Source: Voacanga thouarsii
Taxonomy: Eukaryota; Streptophyta; Magnoliopsida; Gentianales; Apocynaceae
Length of the DNA: 64,000 nucleotides
NCBI GenBank assembly: GCA_026120185.1
Contig: JANUWF010002125.1
Span: 372,001 to 436,000, forward strand
Direction of reading: 5' to 3'
The notes beneath the pieces were generated by a model, which worked only from the letters and a program-made list of their open reading frames with translations, had not been told where the DNA came from and ran no database searches. Made by a program: the position numbers and the translations under genes. Positions 1 to 12,070 of the stretch are shown here, one piece after another. Position 1 is the stretch's first letter; every line of letters starts with the position of its first letter.

Positions 1-694
1 CAAAACAAAATTGCATTGGCCAAGGACTTTCCGAGTAGTAATTCCTACAAGTGGCCATTAGATATTCTCCCATACTATTAGGATTGGTGAATCCCTTATT
101 GTCCCTCTCAACTACTTTTGTTTACCTCACAATGTACCCAATATCAATCCCATAGGCAGCCCTCGATCGAGCTCCAGAGATTGGAATCAAAGTACAAAGC
201 TCAACAAAAAATGTACCTTGGAGATCTCAAGTCTAAGGATACTTGCACGTTTGCTATATTGAGATTATATCACTGGCACTAAATAGTTATCCATGTGATT
301 ATCTCAAAGTTAGATCATCTAATGAACTTTTACTATTAACAAGCATTCATGTGTTAACTTTTAGTATCTCAATATTCATGGTTATGAGAACCACCGCCTG
401 ATTAAATCAGGAAGTCTAACACATACTAATCTTAATGCATTAATGATATCCTGTCTGATTAATATTATGACTAGGGACTATTTAAGTACTAACACCATCC
501 AGTGTAGTGGGAATCTCATATCATGATCTCTATCATGATTTTCTTAACACAGTGTTGTACTAGGGACTTTATCAAACAGTTATATTACTTAAATTAAACA
601 AAAGAAACTGTAAGATAAATAATGCCTTTTATTAAAATAAAATGTGTCATATACAATGTATAAGTGATTGCCTCTAGGGCACAACACTAATACT
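1..694 (-). mobile_element. Copia LTR C1, partial (cut by window start)
   Basis: This stretch matches, with scattered substitutions, the right-hand 690 bp of the complete solo LTR at 24003-25733. Both copies end with the complement of TGTTGTGCCCTAGAGGCAAT, the 5-prime start of the LTR in minus orientation. The copy ends near 694 in CTAATA where the other copy has TTAACA. The left part lies outside the window, so its target duplication cannot be checked. To the right is X0 internal DNA, so C1 probably inserted into X0. No coding sequence is present; the small minus-strand ORF at 589-774 spans the LTR/X0 junction and is chance. Confidence 0.8.
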
Positions 695-1122
695 CCGGGC
701 TCCATTTTTTTTATTTTTTTTTTGTGAAAAACGAAATAAAAATAATGAACACACAGTAGTGATGAAAAATGCAATTCAATTCATGAAGAAATAAATAAAA
801 ATGAAACAAAATAAAACAAAAAATAAAAAATTGTTCCAAATCACAAAAACTTAAAGAAAGAAAGACTTCAATGCTTTCCACGGCTAATATCTAGAAAAGA
901 TAAGAAGAAAGTTAGATAATAGAATTTACAATTCAAACGAAAATTAAAGAACAAATTAGTCAATTAAACATCAGTCAAAGTTAGTAAATTAGATTACAAA
1001 AATGCATGAGATACAAAATATGGTGCCTTTTTGTAAAAAGAACAATTGTACAAATTTACATATTGACATATTTATATATTTACATGGTTAAATCAACAAA
1101 ATCCAAGTTTTCATGATATTGT

Positions 1123-1140
1123 TCCCCGACAACGGCGCCA
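1123..1140 (-). other. X0 primer-binding site, tRNA-Asp type
   Basis: The minus strand reads TGGCGCCGTTGTCGGGGA. This matches the complement of the plant tRNA-Asp 3-prime end at 17 of 18 positions (recalled consensus). It lies 6 bp inside the LTR end, the normal place for priming minus-strand DNA synthesis. Confidence 0.75.
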
Positions 1141-2287
1141 AAAACTTGAGGTGTACGAATTTGGGTATAAAAAATTATATAAAAATAAGCACATTCTCAA
1201 TCAAGTTTAAATTAAAACGTTAATCCCAAATTACCTATATGAACAAGCGTACTCATCATTAAGCATAGAATAGGATTTAAAACGAGTATCGATCCTCAAG
1301 GAATAAGTATGTAATAATCACTTTTCTTTCGTTGTTTAATCAACTCAATAAAGTGAAAGGAATAAAAAGGAAAATAAAATAAAATAAAAGAATATATATA
1401 TATGTTAAGGATGGAGAATTATGTAACTCAAACCATTATTTTGACAAACACGACCTTAAAGTACCTAATCATTATCATAACTAATCATTCTCTTGTTATC
1501 ATGAAGGATTAAGATAGATTCACTTTTTTTTTTCCAATCCATGAAATCACTCTAGACAAATTAGCATCACATATCCTGTCTCAACTAATTCACCCAAAAG
1601 ATGCATTAAACACAATCCTTGATTAAATCCCCATATCCTGGCAAATTCAAAACATGAAATTAACCAATGAATCTAAATCCTGACAGACATCAATTATCCT
1701 TTAATTACCCAATTCTTAGCAATTAACCCCTTTTCAAGCAAGTTAATAGAAAGAAACAACAAATTAATCTCATAATTAGCATAAGTAATTAAATACCAAG
1801 AATAACAATCAATTAATCAAAAGATCAAAGTAACTCTAAAAATCATGAATACAAAAAACAATGTCAAGTAAAAATAAAACAATTAATACATCATTGTTCA
1901 AGAAAAGAAAACAAAGTTAAAAGAAAGCACTCATAGACAAGCCTCCCTCTTCTTCCTTTGTAGACTCTCTTGTACATTCCTCATTGATTTGATGAATTCC
2001 TCCTTGATTTGAGTGTGTGTCTTACTCCTTATGTAATACTCCACCCAAAATCACATTTGACTATGGGGAAAAGTCATGCATTGCATAGCATCTTGTATTT
2101 TATGTGGTAGCTAGAATAATTGTATTTGCATGGATGTATGTGAATTTTTCCGTTGCTCTTGCATTTGAATTAATTGATGTGAAATAGTTGTGTTGTTAAA
2201 TATTTGGATAAGGGAGGTTTGGTCGAAGATTTGGAAGGATGAGTATTGGGGTGGTAAGAACTTCTTGTAGAAAAATTAGTATTGGAG

Positions 2288-2350
2288 TTGTTTTGGAATA
2301 GCGGGGAGGTTGGTGATTTCCTTTGGTGACTCGAGTTCGAATCCTACTTT
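2288..2350 (+). other. tRNA-like A/B-box module in T3 LTR
   Basis: A B-box-like GAGTTCGAATCC at 2333-2344 follows an A-box-like stretch (TAGCGGGGAGGTTGG, near 2299). The same arrangement occurs at the equivalent place in the other T/G LTRs. The module is degenerate and would not make a functional tRNA. Confidence 0.45.
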
Positions 2351-4112
2351 TTGTGAGGTTAGTTTCTCCTCTTGAAATTCTTTTCCTTAAACCATTTCTT
2401 ATCTTGGCCGAAAAAGAATCTAGCTATCCTAGAGAAATTTTAGTGTTTTTACTCCAAGGGAATAAGTCTCTCTATATTTATTTCCTAAATTCAAGGACTT
2501 TGATGTGAATAAAGTTCACCTTTAATTTTCAGCTTGTGTTTCTTAGGATTTTCGAAAAAACCCTAGCTAGTAATTAAAATATTAGCTTGATTTTAGCTAG
2601 ATAGATGTTTCCATGGATAGGTGGAATTAATGAGTCCTTTTCCTAGTAGGAAATCTTGTCGATTTTAATCCTAGAATGTTAGCTAAAAATCTGGAAAAAA
2701 ATTCCAGCAAGTGCCGCCACTTCTTGGAGGACTTTTAGCTCAATCCAAACTCTTCTAGGACTAGAGAAAATCCTATCCAAATCCGTGATAAAATCAGATT
2801 TTATTTCAATCCAAATTCAACTAGGATTTTCTTCCTTTTCCTAGCTGAATTTCGGCAGCCTTGTGTCACCACAAGCTGTCCGAAAATTCCAGCTTCTTAG
2901 CTACAATCCAACTCTGTAAATCCTAGCTCAAAACATCTAAATATTCCTAATCAATTCAGGGTACCTTAGCTGCACAAAACCAGAATTTTATTCACTCAAA
3001 AACACTGAAATTCGTCCAGCTTGTTCACAGAAAATTTGGTCAGCTTTGTGCAGGAATTTCGGCCAGCTTTGAACTCCTATTCCAACCGAAATTCTGCACA
3101 CATAATCCACTGAAAAACCCCAGCTAATCAAGATATTTTCAGCACCCAAACCCCCCAATTTTCCTCTGGAAATTTCGGTAGAATTATAGCAGCCAAAATA
3201 GTCCAAAACTTGTTACTCTTGCACAGAATTTTCGCAGCACTTGCACAGGATTTTTCAATAATCAAAACTCACTCTAACTCTTCCGTGTTTGGCCCAAAAT
3301 TCTGAACACATTCAGCCCTTACTTCGAGCAGTATTTAGGCCAGCATAAAGGAGCAAAATTGCAGAATCTTTTCCTCCATTAAACTCCCCAAAAATTGGCA
3401 GCAAGGAGACTCACAACAAGCTGAAATTTCGCCTTTGCTGTCCATGCAACCTAAAGCCATTAGGAGTCTTTCTAAACATCACCATCTAATCCTAAACCAA
3501 TCTTCTCCAACACTAAATCATAGCAACCGTCTATCCTCTCCATTCTACACGAAAATTTCAGCAACATCTCCCTGCAAATTTTCGAAAACACAAGAGCTAT
3601 TCTAAGCCAAAAGTCGAACACACCTTAAGGTAAGCATAAATCATTTCAACCTCTTGATGCCGTTTTCTCTAATGATTCTTTTCTCTTTCTTCTACCCTTA
3701 AATCATGCCCTATAGAGGCTGATTTCCTCTTCTTCCTTAATTTTCGGTCAAGTGAAGTAAAGGAGGTAGCTTTTCTCTTCTTCTCAAGCGAACTCGGGAT
3801 GATCACCATAGGAGCATCGAGACCTCATTACCCAGTAGTTGCAAGGTAAGGGAATACCCTCCCTTGATGCCAAAAGTAAAGTTTAATGGTGTTTATTAGC
3901 GAGATAAATATGTGGTCGTAGTATCTGATCTTTGGGGATTGAATAGTTTACTTGGAATTAAATAGGGGATTGCGAATTGTTGTGAAAATAAATGGGATTA
4001 GAGCATGTTTGAATTAATTGAGACTCTGATCATGATATTATATGGTTTAGATCAGGTGGATAATTGAGGAAAGCCAGCTATGATTTTTATCTCGTTATCT
4101 GAGGCATATCAA

Positions 4113-4966
4113 GTAAGTCCTTGCATAAACTCTTTTATTAAATGTTGTGATGGTAAGTCCTTTTATAAACTGTTTTGTTAAATGTTGTGATGGGAAGTCC
4201 ATGTTGTGAAGCTTTGTAAAGCTATTTTTAAACTATGTGTGCTTGGGTTGTAAACGTGGATATTTATTCTTTAAACGGTTTTGTCAAACTAATGATTTTA
4301 TCAAGAACACTATTATTTTCCTTAAATTTTTAGAAATCTCTTTTAAAGAAAACCACGGCTTACAAAGCCAAGGTTTGGAAATATTTTGAATCAGGAATTG
4401 ATGGATATGTTCGTTGAGTACTCAATAAGGGTAGGCTAACAATACTAGTCTTGGAGGGTTAGCGTAAGTCTTCTGGCAGGAGGCCAGCTCCAGAAGATGA
4501 ACTCTGCTTGAAAAGGCGACAGTGTTGGTTGGTCAGGCCAGTTCGAGCTAGCATGTGTACCTGGTATGGTATCACTTATATTCCTGGCGTGGACACCCGG
4601 ATGGTTTTGTTGGGTGTAGAGATGGAGGAGTATCTCACCCGGTGGGCTGTACACTCACCTTGATCAGAACGCCCAACGTGTGGTAATCTGGTCCGGACAA
4701 GGTGCACAAAGTGTGGTGCCTTGGCCAATTTGTTCTCATGGAGCCCAACGTGTGGTGACATGACTTTTATCCGAGTGGAGGATTTATTTTGTACAAAGTG
4801 TGACAATGAGAAAAACCCACTCCTTGCGAAAATAGATTGTTTATGACTTGCCAAATTATTTCTACAAATGATTTACACTTTGCATACACGAACTATTTAG
4901 AACACCATGTGCACATATAGGACTTACTGAGATTTATTCTCACACCGTTTTACATCATTTTTTCAG
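4113..4966 (+). other. Candidate spliceosomal intron in T3 LTR
   Basis: The donor is AA|GTAAGTCCTTGCAT at 4113 and the acceptor is a T-rich tract ending TTTTTTCAG|GGGATAG at 4966. Both align with the donor and acceptor of the T2, G1 and G2 LTRs. Length is 854 bp against 791-834 bp elsewhere. A 40-bp tandem duplication repeats the donor context at 4153. Splicing itself is inferred. Confidence 0.55.
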
Positions 4967-5792
4967 GGGATAGACTGTGCTGAGTCAGCGGGGCATGTAA
5001 TAGTTGAAGCTTTTGCTATTTTCTCTATCCGTTCTAGGGGACATTTGTTGCTTATGCTTCTAAACAACATTTTGTTTTATTCTGTTTTGCTCCCAGTTGA
5101 GCCTGATATAATAAGAGTATTTCTTTATTTATCTAAGTTGATCCTTTTGGAGATTGCCTTTATGTTTTATACCTTGTTCTAAATACCCCTTGTCCTACGG
5201 GACGGGGTGACATCCCCGCCCTTTTAGGGTATGTAGTCGTGGGGTGTTACACCTTGAATTCATCCCTTTGACTTGTGTTTTTCCTCTATTTATAGGCTTT
5301 AGAAGTGTCTAAATTTATCTTTCTAGGGCTTCTGGCCAAATAGAAGTAAGAAAAATACCAAAACTCTGAAAATTGCCAAAAATGCACAAGAAAATCGAGG
5401 CACCGCCTTTGTACCAGTGCACAGCTGGCGACGCCTATCCTGCCTAGGGCCGGCACCAGTTGCATTCAGTGTTTCTGTCCATTCACCGATTTTTCTCAAT
5501 TTTTATGACAAGCTCTTCTGGGTCGCCGCTGATACCGTCTCTATTCAGCCCCTGTTTTGTCAATTTTTTATCGCCTCAAAATTTGTGCCAATAGCACGAG
5601 GCCAGCACCGCTTCTAGTCTGTTTAGCAATGATTTTTCCTTATTTTACCCCCTAAAATCTAAAATAATGCATAAAATACCTTTCTAAGGGTAAAATCTCA
5701 AATATGAAAGAATATGACCCGTTATTGCACAAAATGTATCACAAAATGGCCTCAAATAACTAGGAAATATATGACTAATTTAGGCCCTATCA

Positions 5793-8720
5793 CTTAACCA
5801 TTATAAAACATGTATTACTTATTGATGATTTGAAATATAACTTGCTTAGCATTAGCCAACTATGTGATAATGGCTGCAAAGTCATCTTTGAAAAGGATTA
5901 TTGTTCTATAATAGACAGCTCAAATCTGGAAAGAATCTTAATTGCCAAACATATTGAAACTATATATGTATTCTATCAAAATGACCTTATAGCTAAAGGT
6001 ATTAGATGCCTTTCCGTACATGACAATGATGGTTATTTTTGGCATAAAAGATTAGGTCATATATCTTTTGATTTACTAAATAAATTGTCTTCAAAAGAAC
6101 TTGTTAGGGGACTTGCCAAAAATGAAGTTTGATAAAAGTAAAATTTGTGATGCATGCCAATTTTGAAGACAAATCAAAACCTCTTTTAAACCCAAGAAAA
6201 TGATTTCAACCTTAAACCCTCTCGAATTAATTCATATGGATTTGTTTAGACCAATCAGGACTATTAGTCTTCAAGGTAAGGAGTATGCATATGTACTAGT
6301 CGATGATTTTTTTAGATTTAATTGGACTTTATTTCTTGGACAAAAGGATGAAGCCTTTTCTAAATTTTTGAAACTGATTAAACGTGTCCAAAATTCTATT
6401 AGATGCAAACAGTTTTTTATTAGAAGTGATAATGGTAAAGAATTTTGCAACAATAAATTTAGTCACTTCTGTGATGAAAATGGAGTCTTTCACAATTTTT
6501 TAGCAGCCAAAACTCCTCAACAAAATGGTGTTGTTGAGAGGAAAAATTGCATTATGCAAGAAATTGCTAGATCAATGCTTTGTGAAAATGCCCTTCCGAA
6601 ATACTTTTGGCCTAAAGCTATTACTACAGCTTGATATATAGTAAATTAAGTTATACTGAGACCTTTTTAGAAAAACACCTTTTGAACTTATGTTTGACAA
6701 AATTCCATCAATCTCTTATTTTAAAGTATTTGGCTATAAATGTTTTATTCTTAATACCCGAGACAATCTTAGAAAATTTGACAGTAAGTCCGATGAAGCC
6801 ATATTTCATGGATACTCTTCCAACAAAAAGGCATATAGAGTATACAACAAAAGAACTCTTTATGTGGAAGAATTCGTTCATGTTGTATTTGATGAATCTA
6901 ACATTTATGCTTTAATGAGAGATGATGATGATGTAGGAAGCTCAAAGGAAGTTAAACTAGATTAACTCGAAGCTCTACCGCTAGATACTCATGCAAAAGA
7001 AGTAGAAATTGAAGAGCTACAAGCTGAACACAGAAAAGAACAAACTGAAGATTCTACTAATCAACAATTGCCAAAAGATGGGAAATACAAAACAGGTCAT
7101 CCCAAAGAACAAATCATTAGTGATCTAAACTATGGAGTTAAAACTAGACGTTATTTCATTGACAACTTTGCTCTTCTCTCAAATATAGAACCTAACTATA
7201 TTGATATAACATTGTATGCTGAATTTTGGATTATTGCTATGCAAGAAGAATTAAACTAATTTGAAAGAAATTAAGTTTGGAAACTTTTCGCTAAACCTCT
7301 TGACGTCCTGTTATTGGTACCAAATGGGTATTTAGAAATAATCTTGATGAAAATGGAGCCGTGATTAGAAATAAAGCTAGATTAGTCACCTAAGGATTTA
7401 ATCATTAAGAAGGTATTGATTATGATGAGACACTCGCTCTTGTTTCTAGAATAGAATCTTTAAGAATGCTTCTTACTTTTGCATCCTTCAAATATTTCAT
7501 GCTCTATCAAATGGATGTTAAGAGTACATTCCGAAATGGTTTTATTGAGGAGGAAGTATATGTTGAACAACCTCCTGGTTTTACTTATGAGCACTTTCCA
7601 AATAACATTTTCAAACTTTCTAAAGCTTTTTATAGATTAAAGCAAGCTCCAAGAGCTTGGTATGAGAGGCTCAATGGTTTCTTGATTTCAACAGGTTTTT
7701 CAAGAGGCTTGATTGACACCACTTTGTTCATCAAATATGATATTCTAGTGATCTACTAATTGTTCAAATCTATGTTGATGATATCATTTTTTGTGCTACT
7801 AATGACTCTTTATGCAAAATGTTTGTTAAGACAATGTATCAAGAATTCAAAATAAGTATGATGGGAGAACTAAACTTCTTCATTAGACTGCAAATTAAGT
7901 AAACCAATGATGGGATCTTCACAAATCAAGCTAAGTATGCAAATGAGTTGCTCAAAAGGTTTGGAATGAATGAAGCAAAAGAAATCTGCACGTATGAGTA
8001 CTTCTATAAAACTTGATGAAGATGAAAAGGGTAAGAAAGTAGATGAACATAAGTATATAGAGGTATGATTGGAAGCCTACTCTATCTTTCTGCTATCATA
8101 CCAGACATTATGTTTTTAGTATGTCTGTGTGCTCATTTTCAATCTTGTCCGAATGAATCACATCTATGTGCAATAAAATGCATACTTCGATATCTAATTC
8201 GCACATATGATTATGGCTTATAGTATCCTCACACTAACACATTTTATCGTATAAGATACACTGATGCAGACTATGCAGGCTGTAAAGTTGAAGAAAAAGT
8301 ACTAGTGGCCATAGTCAATTTCTTTGACATTCTCTTGTGTCATGGCACAGAAAAAAGTAAGCTTGTGTATCCTTATCCACCACTGAAGCTAAATACATCG
8401 TAGCCAGCAGTTGTTGTGCTCAAATTTTGTAGATGAAGAATACATTGCTAGATTTTGGTCTTAAGTATAATTGTGTACCTATATTATGTGATAATACAAG
8501 TTCTATCAATCTAAAAAAAATCATGTTCAACATTTTAGGATAAAGCATATAAAAGTTAAACATCATTTCATCCGAGATTATGTGTTCAAAGGCGATGTGT
8601 GTGTTGAATATATTTCAACTGATGAACAACTTGCAGATATCTTCACTAAATATCTAGCTAAAGAAAGATTCAACAATCTGAGAAGAGGTTTTGGGAATTA
8701 CAAAAATCTGATAACTAACT
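5793..8720 (+). pseudogene. pol: Y pol: GAG-pre-integrase, integrase, RT, RNase H (decayed)
   Basis: This encoded the Copia polyprotein for cDNA synthesis and integration. Visible parts: the GAG-pre-integrase segment (KYNLLSISQLCDN near 5830, WHKRLGH near 6040); integrase core from about 6200 (HMDLF, then RSDNGKEF near 6420 and TPQQNGVVERKN near 6510); the post-integrase segment to about 6960; RT with YQMDVKSTF (7507) and LKQAPRAWYERL (7640); the RT active site YVDDIIF near 7770; RNase H TDADYAGC near 8260; and the C-terminal [13 protein letters not shown] near 8640. Several frameshifts and stops (for example 6130, 6633, 7258, 7757) split the frame, so it is inactive. The start lies left of X0. 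Confidence 0.9.
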
Positions 8721-9157
8721 TTTTGGCATAAATCTTCTTTATTTTGCAGGATTAGTGAGAGAAAAAAAAAGTTTTGGATATAGTGTTTATATCCAAAACA
8801 CACCAACAGCTGTTTGGACTCAGTATTTAAGTCCAAATCCTGCATCCAAAATGCATTTCTAAAAAAGTCTCATTTGGATGATTATTTCGGGTTGGGTCAA
8901 AATCCAAAACATTTTTTATATACTCTATATTTCTCCATATTCCAATTTTTAAATTTCAAAAAAGTTAGTTTGCGCGTTTCTCTAAACTTTCGTGATAAAT
9001 TTAGCTTTACAATGCACCTTATTTCACATTTCTCCAAACATTCAAAGCACTCTGATTTTTCTCCAAATCCTTGTAACTGACATCCTCCAAAACTCTCTGT
9101 GTTCTTCTTCTTCAAAGGAAACCGCCAGTGCAAAAAAAAAAAGCCCTAATCTTACGA
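8721..9157 (+). other. Y linker between pol and env-position ORF
   Basis: A/T-rich noncoding sequence. TTATTTTGCAG ends at 8749 and resembles a splice acceptor, which could in principle serve a subgenomic mRNA for the downstream ORF; nothing else supports this. Small ORFs here overlap each other on both strands and look like chance. Confidence 0.5.
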
Positions 9158-10600
9158 ATGGCGAAAACGAAATCTTCTGCACCAAAACCCAAGAAGGTGC
9201 ACAAAATGTCTCCGAAAATGAAGAAAAAGGGTTCAGCTTCAAGTAAATCGAAAGGGAAAGAAGTCTTCCCTAATCCGGACTTCTTGGTGTTATACTATGA
9301 CTTATCAAAGTCTTCTCCGGAATAAGTGATTTTTGAAAATCAGGTACTCCATTTCATAGACTCTAAATTTGAATCTGATTATACTGACTGAGTTTCAAGG
9401 AACAGAACAGTTATTTTTGGATACCGTGCTAATCCTTCGGCTTTTCTAAATCTTTCAAATGTATTGGATATGTTTGAACACATTGGATAGGGTAGTTTAC
9501 TTTCTGTCAATGAGAAATTATTTACTCCACTTGTCTGGGAATTTTATACAAATTTAAGAAAATGTCGTCTTGAGGAAACTGGGGGAGGTTTTATGATTCG
9601 ATGGTATGTGTTAAGTGTTAAAGGAAAAGATATTGAGTTTGATCACCGTTTGCTAAATAGGATTTATGATGTGATGGATGCCGGAATTCAATATTTTGAG
9701 TTGAACAAATTTCCAGAGGGAAATGATATTTTTTATTTGAAGAAATTTGAGGAAATCTTTACCGGAGGAAAGAGTTTTGGGAACTCTGGTAACAGAAGTA
9801 CTAAATGGCTTAATGGAGTTGGAAGGATTTTACACTATATGGTTTCCACTATGGTGGTTCTGAGCTACGGACATAAGACCTCCATAAGCATCCTGCAAAT
9901 GGTAATCATATTGGCTTTGGCAGAGGGAAGGCAAATAAACTTTGGGTTTCTAGCTGCTAAATTAATGCTACAATCAAGGAATACATCAAGCAAAGCTCTG
10001 CCTTTTGGAAATCTGTTATCTAAAGTGTTCAGTCATTTTCATGTTGATTTAAATTCAGTTCCTAGTGATCCAATAAAAATGAATGTTTACAGCTTTGACT
10101 CATTTGGAAGAATGGGTTATGTATGAATGGGTAATGAATGGAAGTTGCTGAGAGACACCGAGGGTAAAAAAAGAGAAAATTTGATGAAAATTAAAGCAGA
10201 AGGAAAGTCTATTCCTGTTGTTGGAACAAATAGAAAGCCTGAAGATGATCCTCAGGCAGAATCCTCTGCTAAGGGGAAAGAAATTGATGATGGATTATCT
10301 GTGAGTATATTGGATGCTATCAACTCAATGGTTGTGGAACTGGATAATCTCAGTTCTGAGCTTCAAAGTCTTGGAAATAGATTGACAGCAGTAGAAAAGA
10401 TTGCAAAAATGGATGCACCGGTGTTTACCCCTACAATGTTTGCTCAAGAAAAGGAAGAACCAGTCATTGAAAAAGAAACTAATCTGCTTGCTACGGAGGA
10501 AGAGCATGCTACTAAGCAATCCCAGAAAAATTCTCCGATTAAGGAAATTGTAGCACGTTCTGCATCCTCTAAACCACATGTCTTATATGGAAAGAGATAA
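9158..10600 (+). pseudogene. Y env-position ORF (plant-transposon-protein-like), broken by stops
   Basis: One reading frame runs from ATG at 9158 to 10600, about 480 codons. It is interrupted by in-frame stops only: TAA 9323, a TGA near 9391, a TAG near 9488 and TGA 10124. The N-terminus is Lys/Ser-rich and basic (KPKKVHKMSPKMKKK). The middle (9593-10126) resembles the putative plant transposon protein domain found in 3-prime ORFs of SIRE-type elements (WYVLSVKGKDIEFD). The C-terminal part (10127-10600) is charged, with a heptad-like stretch near 10300-10390 (MVVELDNLSSELQSLGNRL) suggesting a coiled coil. I see no signal peptide or clear membrane segment, so the env label is positional only. 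Confidence 0.7.
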
Positions 10601-10985
10601 AAGCATGTTGTGGTGAAAAGAAAATCCAACAGGATTGCTGGTCAACACTCTAAAAAAGGTGCTAGATCAAAAGTTGAAACCATTAACATCTCCTAAGAAG
10701 ACCAGTTGGGCAGAATGATCTTCAATTGATATCTCTCTAATATCATAAACAATTTACTTTTTGCAGATCGTACAATTTACTTTCCTGTCTTTCAATTATG
10801 CACAAGGACACCCGCTAAAATTCAGCATACTGCTTAAATTTTGATCTATCTAGATTTTATTTCTTCCACTTTCTTTCTGCTATTACCTTTTTTATTGATG
10901 ACAAATGGGGAAAAGATTGAACTGATTCGATATATTGAACTGATCTGATATGAACTATTGTTATGATGTATATTGAACTGATAAG

Positions 10986-11191
10986 AATGACTGGGAAGAT
11001 ATTAGATATAAACTGGTCTAAATGACTAGGAAGATATAAACTGATATGATACTATTTGGGAAATTTTGGGTTAGTTAATGTTGCTACAATGACTGGGAAG
11101 ATATTAGACTGATATGAATATGAACTGATCTAAATGACTAGGAAGATATGAACTAATATGATACTATTTAGGAAATTGTTAATGTTGCTGC
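10986..11191 (+). repeat. Tandem duplication, unit about 102-104 bp
   Basis: Unit 1 (about 10986-11087) and unit 2 (about 11088-11191) both begin AATGACTGGGAAGATATTAGA and both end in GTTAATGTTGCT plus A/G. They differ by small indels and substitutions. Shorter copies of the core AATGACTRGGAAGATAT occur inside each unit. Confidence 0.8.
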
Positions 11192-11862
11192 AAATATAAA
11201 CTAACTGAAAATGTTTGCTTTACTGCATATGATTATTGGAAAATGATTGGAAGTTTCTCCTTGGAATGTTGGATAATTTTTGGCAAAACATCTGCTTAAA
11301 ATACCTTGTGCTTGATTTGATTTTCTTTATGAATTGCTTGATATAAAAATTGATCATCTCTGATTTTAGTTTACGGTCACTTAAATCTTTTTATCCAAAA
11401 GTATTCTCTTCATATTTAGGGCATCTCTGTGATTAGATAAGATGTGATATGATCCTGTGACAAAATTTTCGATCAGAAGGAATGTTTTCTTTATGTAATC
11501 CATTGTCTCGTGTAGTGTGTCAAGGGGAGTTTTGGACTCATACTTTATTGAGCCATTTTTTTTTTTTTAAAGAATCATACTCTTTTAGGCACACATCTTT
11601 TGGACATCCAAAACTCGCATCCATAAGGGTTTTATACATACTCGCATTCACAAATGTTTTGGATATATGTTTTAGATGTACAAATTTGATTTCAGATTTC
11701 CCTCTCATTTTGAAATATGCAAATATTAAGGGGGAGCATCTCTTCATTTAACTTACCTACTGTATCTCCTTTATAAAATTTACTGAATTATTATTTCTTT
11801 TTGGAATAATCGTAAGGATATGGAGATAAGATAGGCTATAGACTTATTGAGATATGTTTATT

Positions 11863-11865
<3 letters not shown>

Positions 11866-11907
<42 letters not shown>
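11866..11907. repeat. (TA)n microsatellite
   Basis: About 20 uninterrupted TA dinucleotides in the noncoding tail of Y. Confidence 0.95.
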
Positions 11908-11909
<2 letters not shown>

Positions 11910-12056
11910 AATCTAATAAGCACTCCTTGAGTCCGAATATGAGAGACTGCATTTCATTAAAAGATATTCGTATCTCTCTCGATCAACATGTTCACTCTAT
12001 ACACATTATTATTCTTTATATATATATCATTTTTTTTATCAAGTTTGTCATCACTC

Positions 12057-12070
12057 AAAAAGGGGGAGAT
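12057..12070 (+). other. Y polypurine tract
   Basis: AAAAAGGGGGAGAT lies immediately before the LTR start TGTTAGCCC, the expected primer site for plus-strand DNA synthesis. Confidence 0.85.

Larger units (their letters stand above)
2032..5251 (+). mobile_element. Solo LTR T3 (gypsy, long-LTR subfamily)
   Basis: A 3220-bp LTR starts TGTAATACTCCACCC and ends GGGGTGTTACA. It is flanked by CCTTA (2027-2031) and CCTTG (5252-5256), a 5-bp target duplication with one mismatch. Removing it rejoins X0 LTR sequence that is colinear with solo LTR X3. No internal region remains, so it arose by LTR-LTR recombination. Its 3-prime 70 bp and an 850-bp intron-like segment resemble the G1/G2 and T2 LTRs, which places it in the same wider chromovirus group. 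It contains a tRNA-like module (2288-2350) and no convincing coding sequence. Confidence 0.85.
695..5792 (-). mobile_element. X0: non-autonomous LTR retrotransposon, 5-prime part
   Basis: In minus orientation the order is LTR (5792 down to 1147), primer-binding site (1140-1123), then A/T-rich leader to 695, where C1 interrupts. The reverse complement of about 1020-1140 closely matches the X1 leader at 13398-13500. The LTR starts TGATAGGGCC and ends in CA, about 1.42 kb once T3 is removed; family members X1 (1445 bp) and X3 (1375 bp) agree. No gag or pol is visible in the 450 bp of internal sequence. The right end abuts Y pol at 5793, so X0 landed in the Y coding region. A LARD-like non-autonomous element is the best reading; no clade can be assigned without an encoded protein. 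Confidence 0.75.
10601..12056 (+). other. Y 3-prime noncoding region
   Basis: No gene is visible. The region holds the tandem duplication at 10986-11191, a (TA)n tract at 11866-11907 and T-rich sequence leading to the polypurine tract. Long 3-prime untranslated regions are usual for SIRE-type elements. Confidence 0.6.

Noticed and set aside
2323..5617. Short plus- and minus-strand ORFs in and around T3 (2323, 2988, 4445, 4576, 5417)
   Set aside because: They lie in LTR sequence, overlap each other on both strands and have no recognisable domain.
8739..8749. Splice acceptor for a subgenomic env mRNA in Y
   Set aside because: Only one TTATTTTGCAG site and no donor in the window; chance is likely in T-rich DNA.
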